This document shows positions 29,881 through 38,634 of a DNA stretch of 64,000 nt, in pieces. Numbering within the stretch: position 1 is the first letter of the stretch; every line of letters begins with the position of its first letter. Below the pieces are notes generated by a model. It was not told where the DNA came from. It ran no database searches and saw nothing but the letters and a program-made list of their open reading frames with translations. A program made the translations under genes and the position numbers. Source of the stretch: Leptolyngbya sp. PCC 7375 (GTDB lineage Bacteria; Cyanobacteriota; Cyanobacteriia; Phormidesmidales; Phormidesmidaceae); assembly GCF_000316115.1 (NCBI RefSeq), contig NZ_JH993795.1, positions 253,555 through 317,554 of the forward strand, in the 5' to 3' direction.

Positions 29881-31620
29881 ATGTCTTCCACGGTTTTCAA
29901 CTATATGGCTTCCAATAGCAACACGAGTAAATTTGCTGTCAAACAGCTTCAAGGAGAAATTAAAAAGCTGTTTGAGGATCTTATTGATCTTACAGACCTA
30001 GAAAATACAAGAATCAACAAAGAAATTGCATTCTTAAGCCGAGGTTTTGCAGCATATACTCTTTATTCTCTTGCTGGAATAAGTGCTAGTGAAGCTGCTG
30101 AATCAGTTGTTGATGGTAAAGGTGACAATGGAATTGATGCAATATTTTGGCATAAAAGTGACAATATTCTTTGGTTAGTTCAATCTAAGTGGATACAAAA
30201 AGGTGCTGGACAGCCTGAATATAGTGGTATCAATACTTTTTCAACAGGAGTCAGAAATCTTATTGAGGATAATTTAGACAGACCAAACTATAGGCTTTTC
30301 CATAAAAAGGAAGAAGCTGAGAGAGCACTAGCCACTATTGGCGTAAAAGTAAATCTTTTAATTGCTCATACCGGTCAAGGTATTTCGAAAATGAGTCGGA
30401 AATGTTTAGATGACCTAGTACAAGATCTAAACATCAATGAAAGTGATGATGACGCATTTCGTTACCAGGTGTTTGATAAAGATATAGCCTATAAACATGC
30501 TGTAGAAAATGCTAATAAATTAAATATAGAAACTGAGTTTAATCTATCAAACTGGGGAAAAATGGATGCCCCATATACCGCATTTTATGGTCAAGTCTCT
30601 GCTCTGGACTTGGCTAAATTATGGTTAGAACATAGAAATAATCTTTTTGCCAATAACCTTAGAGACTTCATAGGTCGAACTAAAGCCAATGATGATATCA
30701 ATCAAACATTGAAAGAAGATCCAGCATCATTTTGGTATTTTAATAACGGTGTAACAATTTTGTGCAATGACTTGAGAAGGAAGACAAAAGGGATAAAAAG
30801 ATTAAATGACGACTTTTTTTGCAAAGGAATTAGTATCATCAATGGGGCACAAACAATAGGCAGTATTGGTAGATTTTATGAGGAGAACCCCAAGGATTCA
30901 GAAGAGAACCTTGAGCAGGTCGAAGTATTCGTAAAACTAATATCTCTGGATGGATGCCCTGAAGATTTTGGTGTTAAAGTTACTAGAGCAACCAATACTC
31001 AAAATCATGTAGAGGATAGAGATTTTCTAGCTCTTGATCCAATACAGCAAAAAATAGCTAGAGAATTAAAAGCCTGGGATAGAAGTAAAACCTATTTCTA
31101 CAAGCGCTCAGCCGAAATGGTTAGTAGTGAAACTTCTTGTACATTGACTGAAGTAACAAAAGCGATAGCTTGTTGCTCAAGTGATGTAAAGCTAGCAGCA
31201 ATTACCAAAAAAGATATATCTGAAATCTGGTCTGATACATCTAGCTCTCTATATAAAAGAATTTTCAATTCCAGTGTTTCTCCAATAAAGTTGTGGAGAA
31301 GTGTCGAGGTTTATAGATTTGTTGAAGACTATTTAAACCTTAAGGCAAAGGAATCTAAGATGCTAAAAAAAATTACTACGCATGCAGATCTTTTTATTAT
31401 TCATCTTGTATTTGAGGAAATTAATAATAAACACATTAGTGTTTTTCAAGACGATCTTAAATCTGAAGATTATGATTTACTTTTACCTAGTATCATTGAA
31501 TCTCAATTAGAAAATGTGCAGCAAAAGCTAGAGAAGTTTCCTGCTTCTACCAGGTTAGGAATTTTCTTTAAAAATCCAAATAAGTGTACAGCTCTAAAGA
31601 GGGAAATTATAGAATCTTAA
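29881..31620 (+). CDS. AIPR-family abortive phage infection protein
   Basis: 579 aa. It has the AIPR hallmarks FWYFNNGVTILCNDLRR (~280), ISIINGAQTIGSIGRFY (~318) and VTRATNTQNHVEDRDFLALD. The N-terminal part resembles a PD-(D/E)XK-like fold (GDNGIDAIFWHKSDNILWLV then QSKW, a Q-x-K pair). AIPR proteins are known from phage-resistance plasmids and defence islands. The gene stands divergent from the OLD-family nuclease. The frame is intact and AT-rich like its neighbours. The ATG at 29881 or the ATG at residue 9 could be the start. Confidence 0.88.
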   Translation: MSSTVFNYMASNSNTSKFAVKQLQGEIKKLFEDLIDLTDLENTRINKEIAFLSRGFAAYTLYSLAGISASEAAESVVDGKGDNGIDAIFWHKSDNILWLVQSKWIQKGAGQPEYSGINTFSTGVRNLIEDNLDRPNYRLFHKKEEAERALATIGVKVNLLIAHTGQGISKMSRKCLDDLVQDLNINESDDDAFRYQVFDKDIAYKHAVENANKLNIETEFNLSNWGKMDAPYTAFYGQVSALDLAKLWLEHRNNLFANNLRDFIGRTKANDDINQTLKEDPASFWYFNNGVTILCNDLRRKTKGIKRLNDDFFCKGISIINGAQTIGSIGRFYEENPKDSEENLEQVEVFVKLISLDGCPEDFGVKVTRATNTQNHVEDRDFLALDPIQQKIARELKAWDRSKTYFYKRSAEMVSSETSCTLTEVTKAIACCSSDVKLAAITKKDISEIWSDTSSSLYKRIFNSSVSPIKLWRSVEVYRFVEDYLNLKAKESKMLKKITTHADLFIIHLVFEEINNKHISVFQDDLKSEDYDLLLPSIIESQLENVQQKLEKFPASTRLGIFFKNPNKCTALKREIIES

Positions 31621-31646
31621 ACTAGATCTAAAAACAGAGATTGATT

Positions 31647-31742
31647 TATAGCGGTTCTCTATCTGGTGAGGTACATAATCGACTTTAAAGTGCTTGTCAG
31701 GCATGTTTTCTGGTGTACTTCATTCGAATAAAAACCGCTATA
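31647..31742. mobile_element. 96-bp MITE-like inverted repeat
   Basis: The ends TATAGCGGTT (31647-31656) and AACCGCTATA (31733-31742) are perfect inverse copies. Weaker pairing continues inward (GTACA/TGTAC), and a TA lies at each tip. Length and TA-type ends fit an IS630-derived miniature element. It lies just downstream of the AIPR gene and may also act as its terminator. Confidence 0.6.
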
Positions 31743-31940
31743 GCACTATATTACTGATTAGAGTTTGCCTGAAGACTCAGTGCTAGTTAAATTTTAGGTA
31801 AATCTTGACGAGTGATTTTGATTGTTTTCTGTCGCTGGTAATCAATTCATTTGAGATCGCACCCCCACTACACCCCATACAAACCCTCAACATCCCTAAA
31901 TTCATAGCCTCTTCGTATCAAACCCTTGGCATAAAGCTAA

Positions 31941-31953
31941 TGTATCTGATACA
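31941..31953. promoter_or_regulatory. operator-like palindrome before umuD'
   Basis: TGTATC-T-GATACA is a perfect 6-bp dyad lying 27 bp before the umuD'-like start. It is placed where a repressor would cover the promoter. It does not match the cyanobacterial LexA consensus as I recall it, so the regulator is unknown. Confidence 0.45.
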
Positions 31954-31980
31954 AATGAACTATCGTCATCCATAGTTCCC

Positions 31981-32274
31981 ATGGGATTCCCTATCCCAGG
32001 CGATGCCATCGAGCAGCGCCTTGACCTAAACCAGTACCTAATCAAACGCTCAGCCGCCACATTTCTAATGCGAGTGAACAGTGCCATGGCCACCCATGAC
32101 GACGTCCAATCCGGCGATTTACTCATCGTCGATCGCTCCCTCACCGGTCAACCCGGCACCCTGGTCGTCGCTGTACAAGACGGCGAACTGATGGTCACCC
32201 GTTTAGGCACAGACGACTCTCGCCCCATAGACCTCTGGGGAGTTGTCACATCCCTAATCCGTCAGTTCTCATGA
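31981..32274 (+). CDS. umuD: UmuD'-like polymerase V subunit, starting at the processed end and lacking the catalytic dyad
   Basis: 97 aa. [20 protein letters not shown] aligns with E. coli UmuD starting exactly at Gly25, the first residue after RecA-stimulated self-cleavage. The in-frame upstream stretch has no ATG, GTG or TTG before a stop, so no longer start is possible. The catalytic Ser (UmuD G-D-S-M) is replaced in [11 protein letters not shown]. The catalytic Lys (UmuD TVKKL) is Thr in [25 protein letters not shown] is well kept. The product would thus be a constitutive, non-cleaving UmuD'. umuC follows after 10 bp. Confidence 0.85.
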   Translation: MGFPIPGDAIEQRLDLNQYLIKRSAATFLMRVNSAMATHDDVQSGDLLIVDRSLTGQPGTLVVAVQDGELMVTRLGTDDSRPIDLWGVVTSLIRQFS

Positions 32275-32284
32275 GGGCAACAAA

Positions 32285-33547
32285 ATGTTGGCCCTCGTAG
32301 ATTGCAACAGTTTTTTCGTTTCCTGTGAAAGAGTCTTTCGACCAGACCTGGAAGGTAAGCCAGTAGCTGTATTGTCCAACAACGATGGCTGTGTCGTCGC
32401 CCGCTCTGCCGAAGCCAAAAAGCTCGTTCCCATGCAAGCAACATTGTACTCCATTCGTCACCTAGTACAACAAAAACGCCTCCATGTTTTCTCTTCTAAC
32501 CCGGTCCTCTACAAAGACATGTCTCGCCGGGTCATCGAAACCTTACAACAGTTTAGTCCCGAGGTCGAACAATACTCCATTGACGAAGCCTTTCTTGGCC
32601 TGAGCGGCTTTACCCACCTGGATTTAACCGACTATGGTCACACCATTCGCCACACCGTAAAGCAGTGGACCAATATCCCAGTATCCGTCGGCATCGCCCC
32701 CACCAAAACCCTGGCCAAGATAGCGGCCCATGTAGCAAAGCGATCGCAACCCACAAACGGCGTCCTTAACCTGGAAACCGTAGATGACGTAGACGGATTG
32801 TTAGCAACTATCGATGTCGGAGAAGTCTGGGGTATTGGCCGTCGCAACAAAGCCAAGCTGCTCCAGGCAGGCATTAAAACCGCACTCCAGCTAAAGCAAG
32901 CACGGGATAGCTGGATCAAAAAACAGTTTGGTATTTTTGGTCTGCGGACAGTGCTAGAACTGCGGGGCACCTCCTGCTTTGCTATGGAGCCCGTGGCCCC
33001 GCCCAAGAAAATGCGCATTGTATCCCGGTCCTTTGGTCATCTGGTCACCGAACTCTCCGATTTGAAAGAAGCGATCGCAACCTACACCACCCGCTGTGCC
33101 GAAAAACTCCGCCAGGATAATCTACTAGCCGGTTGTTTTACCGTCATCATACGCACCAGTTATTACCGGAAAGAGAACCAATATTCAGCCGCGCGGACAG
33201 TACAGCTAGACCCACCCACCCATGACACTGGCCGGTTAATTCAGGTTGCCATGCAGCTGGCAGAACTGGCCTATGAACCCGGCTATGACTATCTCAAAGC
33301 CAAGGTAATTGCCACAGAATTGGTGCAGGCCGATGAAGTCCAAGGGAGTCTGCTAGGTGGGCCAGTCCATGATGAAAAGCGAGCTCGGCTAATGGCAACG
33401 CTGGACCAGATTAACAGCAAGCTATCGGCTGATGCCGTCAAGTATGGCGCAATGGGACTGGCACCCACCTGGGGTATGCGGTCGGAGTATTTCTCCCAGC
33501 GCTACACCACCCATTGGGATGAGCTACCCCTGGTGACCATTGGGTAA
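32285..33547 (+). CDS. umuC: DNA polymerase V catalytic subunit UmuC (Y-family)
   Basis: 420 aa, normal length. The catalytic sites are [18 protein letters not shown] (D) and [13 protein letters not shown] (D-E). Also visible are [34 protein letters not shown] and the little-finger region. It performs translesion synthesis with UmuD'. It is co-transcribed with the short UmuD' gene. Plasmid-borne umuDC-like pairs (mucAB, rumAB) are well known and may aid survival after conjugation or UV. Confidence 0.97.
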   Translation: MLALVDCNSFFVSCERVFRPDLEGKPVAVLSNNDGCVVARSAEAKKLVPMQATLYSIRHLVQQKRLHVFSSNPVLYKDMSRRVIETLQQFSPEVEQYSIDEAFLGLSGFTHLDLTDYGHTIRHTVKQWTNIPVSVGIAPTKTLAKIAAHVAKRSQPTNGVLNLETVDDVDGLLATIDVGEVWGIGRRNKAKLLQAGIKTALQLKQARDSWIKKQFGIFGLRTVLELRGTSCFAMEPVAPPKKMRIVSRSFGHLVTELSDLKEAIATYTTRCAEKLRQDNLLAGCFTVIIRTSYYRKENQYSAARTVQLDPPTHDTGRLIQVAMQLAELAYEPGYDYLKAKVIATELVQADEVQGSLLGGPVHDEKRARLMATLDQINSKLSADAVKYGAMGLAPTWGMRSEYFSQRYTTHWDELPLVTIG

Positions 33548-33567
33548 TATTTTCTATTCTCACAAAA

Positions 33568-33594
33568 AAGCCTCTACCGACAAGGTAGAGGCTT
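33568..33594 (-). terminator. hairpin terminator for the repeat-protein gene (minus strand)
   Basis: AAGCCTCTACC and GGTAGAGGCTT pair around GACAA. A run of A on the left (CACAAAAAAG) gives a U-run on the minus-strand transcript, so it ends the gene at 33715-34227. It may also slow umuC transcription from the other side. Confidence 0.75.
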
Positions 33595-33626
33595 GGAGTG
33601 TGTGTAGGAGAGTCTGATGAGAAAAA

Positions 33627-33682
33627 GGGTGCCCTGAAAATAATGAAGCTTCACAGATTAACGGAGTCTGCACCGGGCACCC
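33627..33682 (-). ncRNA. conserved 3'-UTR stem-loop downstream of the repeat-protein gene, copy 1
   Basis: GGGTGCCC at 33627-33634 pairs with GGGCACCC at 33675-33682 around a 40-nt loop containing GAAGCTTCA. The same structure follows the duplicate gene at 46424-46481, where the loop has diverged but the stem persists. This suggests a selected RNA element in the 3' untranslated region. Confidence 0.5.
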
Positions 33683-33714
33683 AAGCTTGGGTACCGCAAC
33701 AGCTCAGCAATCTG

Positions 33715-34227
33715 TTAGCGGATAGACTTAGTACGAGCATCCAGTGCATCTAGCCGAGCTTCCTGGATGTTGTCGATAGCTTTTGTCCGAGCATCTAATG
33801 CTTCCAAACGAGCGGCTTGAATATCCTCAACCGCTTTAGGTTGGTTGTTGAGGTGCTCAAGACGTAGCTTGTGAACGCTGTTCTTAGTGCGAGCATCGAG
33901 AGCGTTTAGGCGCTCAGCTTGGATATTTTCAACAGCTTTAGTGCGAGCATCCAGAGCATCTAGCCGAGCTTCTTGAATATTATCGATAGCCTTGGTTCGG
34001 GCATCTAGAGCATCCAGACGAGCGGCTTGGATATCTTCGATTGCCTTAGTCTGGTTGTTGAGGTGCTCAAGGCGTAGCTTATGAACGGAATTCTTAGTGC
34101 GACGGTCGAGTGCTTCGAGGCGAGCTTCTTGGATGTTGAAGTTAGCGGGCTCAACGGCAGAGGCAACGGGTGCGATCGCAGCAGCAGCAACGAGAACAGT
34201 TAAAGCAGAAAGAAGTGTGCGTTTCAT
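33715..34227 (-). CDS. secreted ~17-residue-repeat protein, copy 1
   Basis: 170 aa. A signal peptide (MKRTLLSALTVLVAAAAIAP, cleavage near VASA-VEPA) precedes eight or so helical repeats of 17-18 residues. Two unit types alternate: ARLDALDARTKAIDNIQ and RLEHLNNQTKAIEDIQ, with a variant ending KNSVHKL. Leu, Ala and Ile spacing predicts an extended amphipathic helix outside the cytoplasm. Divergent from the nuclease gene at 34471; the ribosome site is AAAGGAGCTTTAAC. A near twin lies inverted at 45861-46376. The family is unknown to me and no function can be assigned. Confidence 0.85.
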   Translation of the reverse strand: MKRTLLSALTVLVAAAAIAPVASAVEPANFNIQEARLEALDRRTKNSVHKLRLEHLNNQTKAIEDIQAARLDALDARTKAIDNIQEARLDALDARTKAVENIQAERLNALDARTKNSVHKLRLEHLNNQPKAVEDIQAARLEALDARTKAIDNIQEARLDALDARTKSIR

Positions 34228-34470
34228 AGTTAAAGCTCCTTTAGGAATCAGTGAATGAACTTCATTGACTTAAGAATGCCGGGGGTACCTGAACGCTATC
34301 TGACCGATAACTGAAGGTTGCTTAAGGGGTTTCTGAGCTTGGCTGAGGAAATGTGGTGATAGAGGTCACAAGGTGTGGTTAGCCGGTTGCGATCGCAACT
34401 CTAATTTGTTTTAACGGAGTGACTAAAGCTGAATGCACTGAACTTATTGGCTGTGATACCCATCCTGAAA

Positions 34471-34932
34471 ATGAATCAATCTGATATTGAACATCGTGAT
34501 CAAGTCCTGCGAGCTTACTTTAAGGGACGCAACTGGGACCAAGCCGGTGAGCAAGCACTAAAACGACGGTTTGTTTTGGATAGCAAAGCACTGTTGCCTG
34601 ATTACCCTTTTGTTATTGATGACGAATGGGAAGTAGAGCCAGGCCGAGCAAACGAAGGACGCGGAGATTTAGTCTTTACTGATGGCAATGGCTGCTTTGC
34701 CGTTGTAGAGGTGAAATACATTGACCTGACTGGTGATAATCGGCTGGGGACTGGCAAAACCAGGAGAAAAAGTAATCAGGGGAAACGTAAGACTGTTAAA
34801 GACCAGGCTAAAAAATATGCAGCTCACCTTTTAGAAAAACTCGATGCTACTGCTTTAGTAGAGGCCTACTTTTTCACCAATGAACATGAGGTACCTCAGC
34901 GGGTAGAGCTGTTGGATGTGGACGAAAGATAG
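34471..34932 (+). CDS. small PD-(D/E)XK-type nuclease, copy 1
   Basis: 153 aa from ATG 34471 (MNQSDIEHRDQVLRAYF), the start shared with its duplicate; the frame extends up to a TTG at 34447. The motifs fit a RecB-like core: acidic IDDEWEVEPG, NEGRGDLVFTDGNG (D), FAVVEVKYIDL (E-x-K), a basic linker, then KDQAKKYAAHL (Q-x3-Y). The same residues are kept in the copy at 45169-45633 despite much divergence elsewhere, which supports selection for catalysis. It shares a divergent promoter region with the repeat protein. The target is unknown. Confidence 0.75.
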   Translation: MNQSDIEHRDQVLRAYFKGRNWDQAGEQALKRRFVLDSKALLPDYPFVIDDEWEVEPGRANEGRGDLVFTDGNGCFAVVEVKYIDLTGDNRLGTGKTRRKSNQGKRKTVKDQAKKYAAHLLEKLDATALVEAYFFTNEHEVPQRVELLDVDER

Positions 34933-35700
34933 GATGCGATGCTCCGCTGGAGCGGCTCCTCCTTAGCGCAGCCATGCCCTTTGGGTTATACGCAACCGGC
35001 CAATATCAATTCAATATAAGAAGCCTCCATGAACCTTAGTGTCCATAGGGGCTTCGGTTTAGATATAGAGGCTTAAGTAATACAGTGTGCTGTTTACTTA
35101 GATATAGGGTTCGAGATAGGAAGTTATGCAATAGTATGCTTTGTCCGTGGATCCACTGTATGCCGATATGTGGCAGACCACCCCCTTAGCAGAATAATCC
35201 CACCGTCTGCTTACACAACCGTCATTTCTTCTTAGGTTAGGTGTGTGATCACAGCGTAATGAGTTGTTTTGATATTAACTGAAGGATTCTTGGGCTGCCT
35301 TATGCCATGGCTCAGTGAGGTGTAGCGTTGGGCGATTGGTCTAGGGGCACTTTAAAGCACAACAGCACCCAGAACGATCTACCTGAGGAACTCTTCTATA
35401 TTAGACAATACGCTCAAGAGTTGTTGTTAGAAGAGTAATCTTGACTAAAAACAATGCTCTCTAGTGCAAGCAAGAAGAAATATCAGTGACCTGGTTGGGT
35501 GCTGGTATTGAGCCGTCAAACGATTCTGTTGAGATATCGATTGTTGACCTCCTTTGATGTAGTTACGAGCTTTTCAGCTCATGTGTTCAGCATATTCTTT
35601 GAGTGGATCAATGTCTCTCCTCTGACATAAACGTTAATGTTGTTAGTTTTTGTTACTGGTCAGTGAGGTAGGTCTCCAGGATGTTGTGGTTGATGATACT
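34933..35700. ncRNA. conserved noncoding block, copy 1
   Basis: No gene is seen, yet nearly the whole block aligns by eye with the reverse complement of 44500-45168. Exact shared runs include CACAACAGCACCCAGAAC (35358-35375), AAGAAGAAATATCAGTGA (35472-35489) and GACCTCCTTT (35546-35555). A GAAGCC/GGGGCTTC hairpin just after the nuclease gene and an AACTCTT/AAGAGTT stem near 35390-35425 are kept in both copies. Such conservation without an ORF suggests a structured RNA or a replication/transfer site. 35701-36085 shows nothing similar. Confidence 0.55.
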
Positions 35701-36085
35701 ACAAGCGGTGATTTGATCCGTTTAAAATCGAACCGTTCAATCGTGGGTTAAGAGCCGATGCGCCTACTAAGACCGCAAATTGCTAGCCAAGGGGCAGACC
35801 CGTTGCCTAAATCGCAGAATGCGACGGGCAAGTTGAAGTACTTTCGACCATCAACTTGCGGTTACACTAAATGCCTACTTATTCAGGCTAAATAAAAGGG
35901 GGGAATTGAGTGAGAGCGTATCACCCCATTGGTCATATTCAAATGCTATGAATTCGTAAAGTGAAAGTGTGGCAAATGTATTGCCTAAATCGGGAATAAA
36001 GTAGTTTTCAGGGTGTTACAGGTCATTTGCTTTACACTTTGAAGTAACGTAGCCTCTACGTTTCAGCGTTTGGTATACTTGGCCC

Positions 36086-36538
36086 ATGAAAATGTATGCG
36101 CTAAAAGCTCAGGTATTCAAACTTTGGCGGAAGCTCAATTCTTGGAAAGGCGAATTGACCAGTCCGCCGCAAAATTACGTGTCTGAAGTTCGTAGTTACG
36201 GAGATCGACGGTATAAGCGGACTTGGATCAATGCGTTGTGCCGGTTGTACTCTACCTGGCTGTATGAAACGACGCTCGATTCCCACATGTTGATTACCCA
36301 CGGGTTGAATTTCCACGAGTCCGATTCGCTATATCCATACAGACATCAGATTTTAGATGAGTTCCTAATGTTCGAGGATGGTTTAGACATCATCCGTCAT
36401 GGGTTAGAGGTTGTATTTACGACTGATGATTTCACTACCGAAGAACGCGAGGACGTAAAAAATAATGGGGTTCTTAGACTTTTGGCGGCAGGAGCAGGAA
36501 ACGCAACCCTCGGAGCATCAATTAACCCTATCAGGTGA
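36086..36538 (+). CDS. hypothetical protein, first gene of overlapping pair, copy 1
   Basis: 150 aa, mostly helical. SYGDRRYKRTWINALCRLY and YRHQILDEFLMFEDGL are shared with the duplicate at 49109-49609. The last ~20 residues, after EEREDVKNNG, are not conserved. They overlap the next gene in another frame. A TATACT box at 36074-36079 lies 6 bp before the ATG, so the transcript may be leaderless. No known domain was recognised. Confidence 0.7.
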   Translation: MKMYALKAQVFKLWRKLNSWKGELTSPPQNYVSEVRSYGDRRYKRTWINALCRLYSTWLYETTLDSHMLITHGLNFHESDSLYPYRHQILDEFLMFEDGLDIIRHGLEVVFTTDDFTTEEREDVKNNGVLRLLAAGAGNATLGASINPIR

Positions 36539-36902
36539 TTCAGAGAGGCTACCTGACAAACGAGGTAGGACTGATGGTGGCAAGATATTCAAACGCTTCA
36601 CTGATAGCATCAAGGCTAACGGTGGAGATTGTTACAACGATGCTGTACAAGAAGAAACTGCTGAACTTTTTGGATGTGGTGTACGTGAACTGTACAAGGC
36701 AACTGGTGGAAAACGTAGAGACCGATCAACTTTGCCTGAAATAGTTCAGCAGGCATACATGGCTAACGAAGTGCTCACCGCTGTAGAACTCGAAAGGTGG
36801 ATCGGCAGTCTGCCCCATCAGGAACAAGAAGCGGTTAACGAAGCGATTCTCAATATTGTTAGGGATGAGTCTAAGAAGACCCGAAATCGTTTGCCCTGGT
36901 AG
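36465..36902 (+). CDS. hypothetical protein, second gene of overlapping pair, copy 1, with LPW tail
   Basis: 145 aa. The start MGFLDFWRQE lies inside the previous gene in the +1 frame (74-bp overlap), with GAGGA eight bases before the ATG, so coupled translation is likely. The conserved core is FKRFTDSIKANGGDCYNDAV then EETAELFGCGVRELYKATGG and AYMANEVLTAVELERW. It ends KKTRNRLPW, matching the KWLPW end of its duplicate at 48766-49212. A DNA-binding or regulatory role is possible; the family was not recognised. Confidence 0.7.
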   Translation: MGFLDFWRQEQETQPSEHQLTLSGDSERLPDKRGRTDGGKIFKRFTDSIKANGGDCYNDAVQEETAELFGCGVRELYKATGGKRRDRSTLPEIVQQAYMANEVLTAVELERWIGSLPHQEQEAVNEAILNIVRDESKKTRNRLPW

Positions 36903-36989
36903 CTGGGTTAGGATTCATCTCTATACAAGCGCCAGTAACCACAGTAGCCATCTTTGATTCTAAAAATTAAATCGTACGATTAAACTAAT

Positions 36990-37170
36990 CAATTAAGTTA
37001 CTTAGGGCTTGCTGAAAAAGTCTACAGGACGATTCCAGAGGCCACACAGCACGAAAAACATCGGCTCTGTAGCCCGATTTCAGAATCTACTCAGAAATTC
37101 CCTATGCAGGTGCAAGGATTTTGAGCCTCTAGAAGCTATAACCTTGCACTTAACTGGCAAAAAAATGCTT
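36990..37170. repeat. possible IS end remnant
   Basis: GGGCTTGCTGAAAAAGTC at about 37007 looks like the terminal repeat of cyanobacterial IS4/IS5-type elements. No second end or transposase is present. GTGCAAGG...CCTTGCAC at ~37111-37150 forms a separate 8-bp inverted repeat. Likely a solo IS end or decayed MITE. Confidence 0.35.
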
Positions 37171-37217
37171 GAAACTCTTATCTGAGGCCTTTGTATAGCA
37201 GTCGCGCAAAAATGTAC

Positions 37218-37999
37218 GCTAAGCTGTCCAGTTTAGTGGACAAAACCAGCGAAGGCTATATATACTCTAAGTTATGGGATCCGCAGAGCAGTTTAAAGCG
37301 CAGGTATCGAAGGAAAAGCGGTTGAGAGCCCGTTTAGCTTTGGCAAGGACGCGTCTCGAAGAGGCTGAACGAGAGCACATCTGGGCGATCGCAGCGGCGC
37401 ATTCCGAAGGTTTATCAATGCGCAAAATTGCGGCAGCTATGGGGCTCAGCTCAAGCCGAGTTCATCAACTGCTACATACCGATGAAGCTACTCAGATTCC
37501 CGAATGGCTAACATCACTGAACGAACCGAAGTTCAGTAATGATGAGCCATTAGTCGGTGATGAGCAGATCCACGCCCCCCAGGATCTGCAGGAACAGCTG
37601 GCCAATGAAGTCGAAGTTCTGCGCTGGTGCATTACCTGGTTGGAGCAGTTAGCCCGTGGTGAAAGAGTCGTCGTCAATCTGCGCGCTGAGTCAGATCCAA
37701 GAACCGCTTATGTGAGTGTCAATCAAGCGTGGGTATTGCGGGTGCTTAAGCGAGTCACGGCGGATCTGGATCGACTTTCAGGGAACCTGAGCCCCATTGA
37801 GGAGACTGATGGAAGAGAGGATCCGATTACTGCTGGCGTCAAGCATCGATATAGACTCGCAGAACCGGAGCCAGAGTTGTCCTCTCTCAGTCAACGCGAA
37901 CAGCGAGCTATTCTCAGAGAAAAGATCGGCTTGCCTCCGTTGTAATTCCTATCAAACAAGGTTTTTCAGTATTCCGTCCACTAAATTGGACGGCTTAGC
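37218..37999. repeat. 24-bp inverted repeats flanking an HTH gene
   Basis: The segments 37218-37241 and 37976-37999 are inverse copies with two differences. Each begins (or ends) GCTAAGC and contains the inner dyad GTCCA-N6-TGGAC. They bracket one gene (37274-37945). The left copy overlaps the promoter. They may be operators for the encoded regulator or ends of a small one-gene element; no target duplication was evident. Confidence 0.6.
37274..37945 (+). CDS. helix-turn-helix DNA-binding protein
   Basis: 223 aa. A coiled coil (~10-40) precedes a helix-turn-helix LSMRKIAAAMGLSSSRVHQL (~48-68). The rest is helical with an acidic linker and a Tyr/Arg-rich C-terminus. TATACT at 37261-37266 lies 7 bp before the ATG, suggesting a leaderless transcript. 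The dyad GTCCA-N6-TGGAC directly upstream is a likely autoregulatory site. The specific family was not recognised. Confidence 0.7.
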   Translation: MGSAEQFKAQVSKEKRLRARLALARTRLEEAEREHIWAIAAAHSEGLSMRKIAAAMGLSSSRVHQLLHTDEATQIPEWLTSLNEPKFSNDEPLVGDEQIHAPQDLQEQLANEVEVLRWCITWLEQLARGERVVVNLRAESDPRTAYVSVNQAWVLRVLKRVTADLDRLSGNLSPIEETDGREDPITAGVKHRYRLAEPEPELSSLSQREQRAILREKIGLPPL

Positions 38000-38139
38000 A
38001 TATGTTTTGGAGCGGCTACTACACAAAGGCCTTAATAAGGTGTTTACCCCGGCTGAAGCTAGCCGAAAGTTGGACGATTTTTGTCGCCCACCGGGTAGAT
38101 GTGTCATAATTTACGTGATTTGTTTGAATTTCAAATGGA

Positions 38140-38176
38140 AAGCTCAGAGCCTGCCAGCTCTGGGCTTTTTGCTTTT
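38140..38176 (+). terminator. rho-independent terminator
   Basis: AGCTCAGAGC pairs with GCTCTGGGCT (one mismatch) around CTGCCA, followed by TTTTTGCTTTTTT on the plus strand. It probably ends transcription of the HTH gene at 37274-37945. Confidence 0.75.
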
Positions 38177-38218
38177 TTCTTCACACCACAGTCAGTATTG
38201 ATACTGAGTCATTAAGGG

Positions 38219-38461
38219 CTACAGAACTGTCTCAGTCGTGTTTTTCCAGCGAATGACGACTTCCCCGTCTAGGGCCTCTACAATCTGTTTAATGTTAGAT
38301 AGGATACGCCCATCAGGGTCGTCAATGGCCTTTTTGACCCGGCTTGTGAACGACGTTACGGGTCTGCCTTCACTATCAGCTTCTGCAATCAGCTTTGCAA
38401 CTGCATAGGCTGTTAGATCCTTTTCTCGTAATCGAGCTTGCAACACCTCGGATAATGTCAT
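38219..38461 (-). CDS. small XRE-like HTH regulator
   Basis: 80 aa. Helices around LSEVLQARLREKDLTAYAVA and SRVKKAIDDPDGRILSNIKQ then IVEALDGEVVIRW resemble a compact Cro/XRE or antitoxin-like domain. It stands alone, with no evident toxin partner adjacent. The ATG at 38461 has no strong ribosome site. Probably a plasmid regulator. Confidence 0.6.
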   Translation of the reverse strand: MTLSEVLQARLREKDLTAYAVAKLIAEADSEGRPVTSFTSRVKKAIDDPDGRILSNIKQIVEALDGEVVIRWKNTTETVL

Positions 38462-38634
38462 GTTCGTGCTTGAATTAATGCGCTTATAGTCTATCCTAAA
38501 AACTGTCAGTCAGCTCTATAACTTGGCTCCTTCAGTAATTCATGCCCTGTAAAGCTACGTCTTTCAATCGTTCACGAATATGCTGGCCTACCTTAATAGA
38601 TACGTGCCTCTTCGTTTGAGATTGCGGTAAACAA

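Noticed and set aside
33715..34227. Regular direct repeats resembling a CRISPR array
   Set aside because: The ~51-54-bp periodicity is continuous coding sequence for helical repeats with a signal peptide; there are no spacers.
35325..35400. tRNA-like text (GGTCTAGGGG) in the noncoding block
   Set aside because: No acceptor stem, TpsiC arm or CCA-compatible fold could be formed.
35500..35560. Possible ~22-codon ORF after AAAGGAGGTC in both noncoding blocks
   Set aside because: The frame is shared without indels, but there is no ATG/GTG/TTG (only ATC/ATA) and differences do not favour third positions.
37797..38201. 134-aa plus-strand ORF overlapping the HTH gene
   Set aside because: It runs through the inverted repeat and the terminator; the composition looks random. 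The short stretch near 38030-38090 may be a remnant but cannot be supported.
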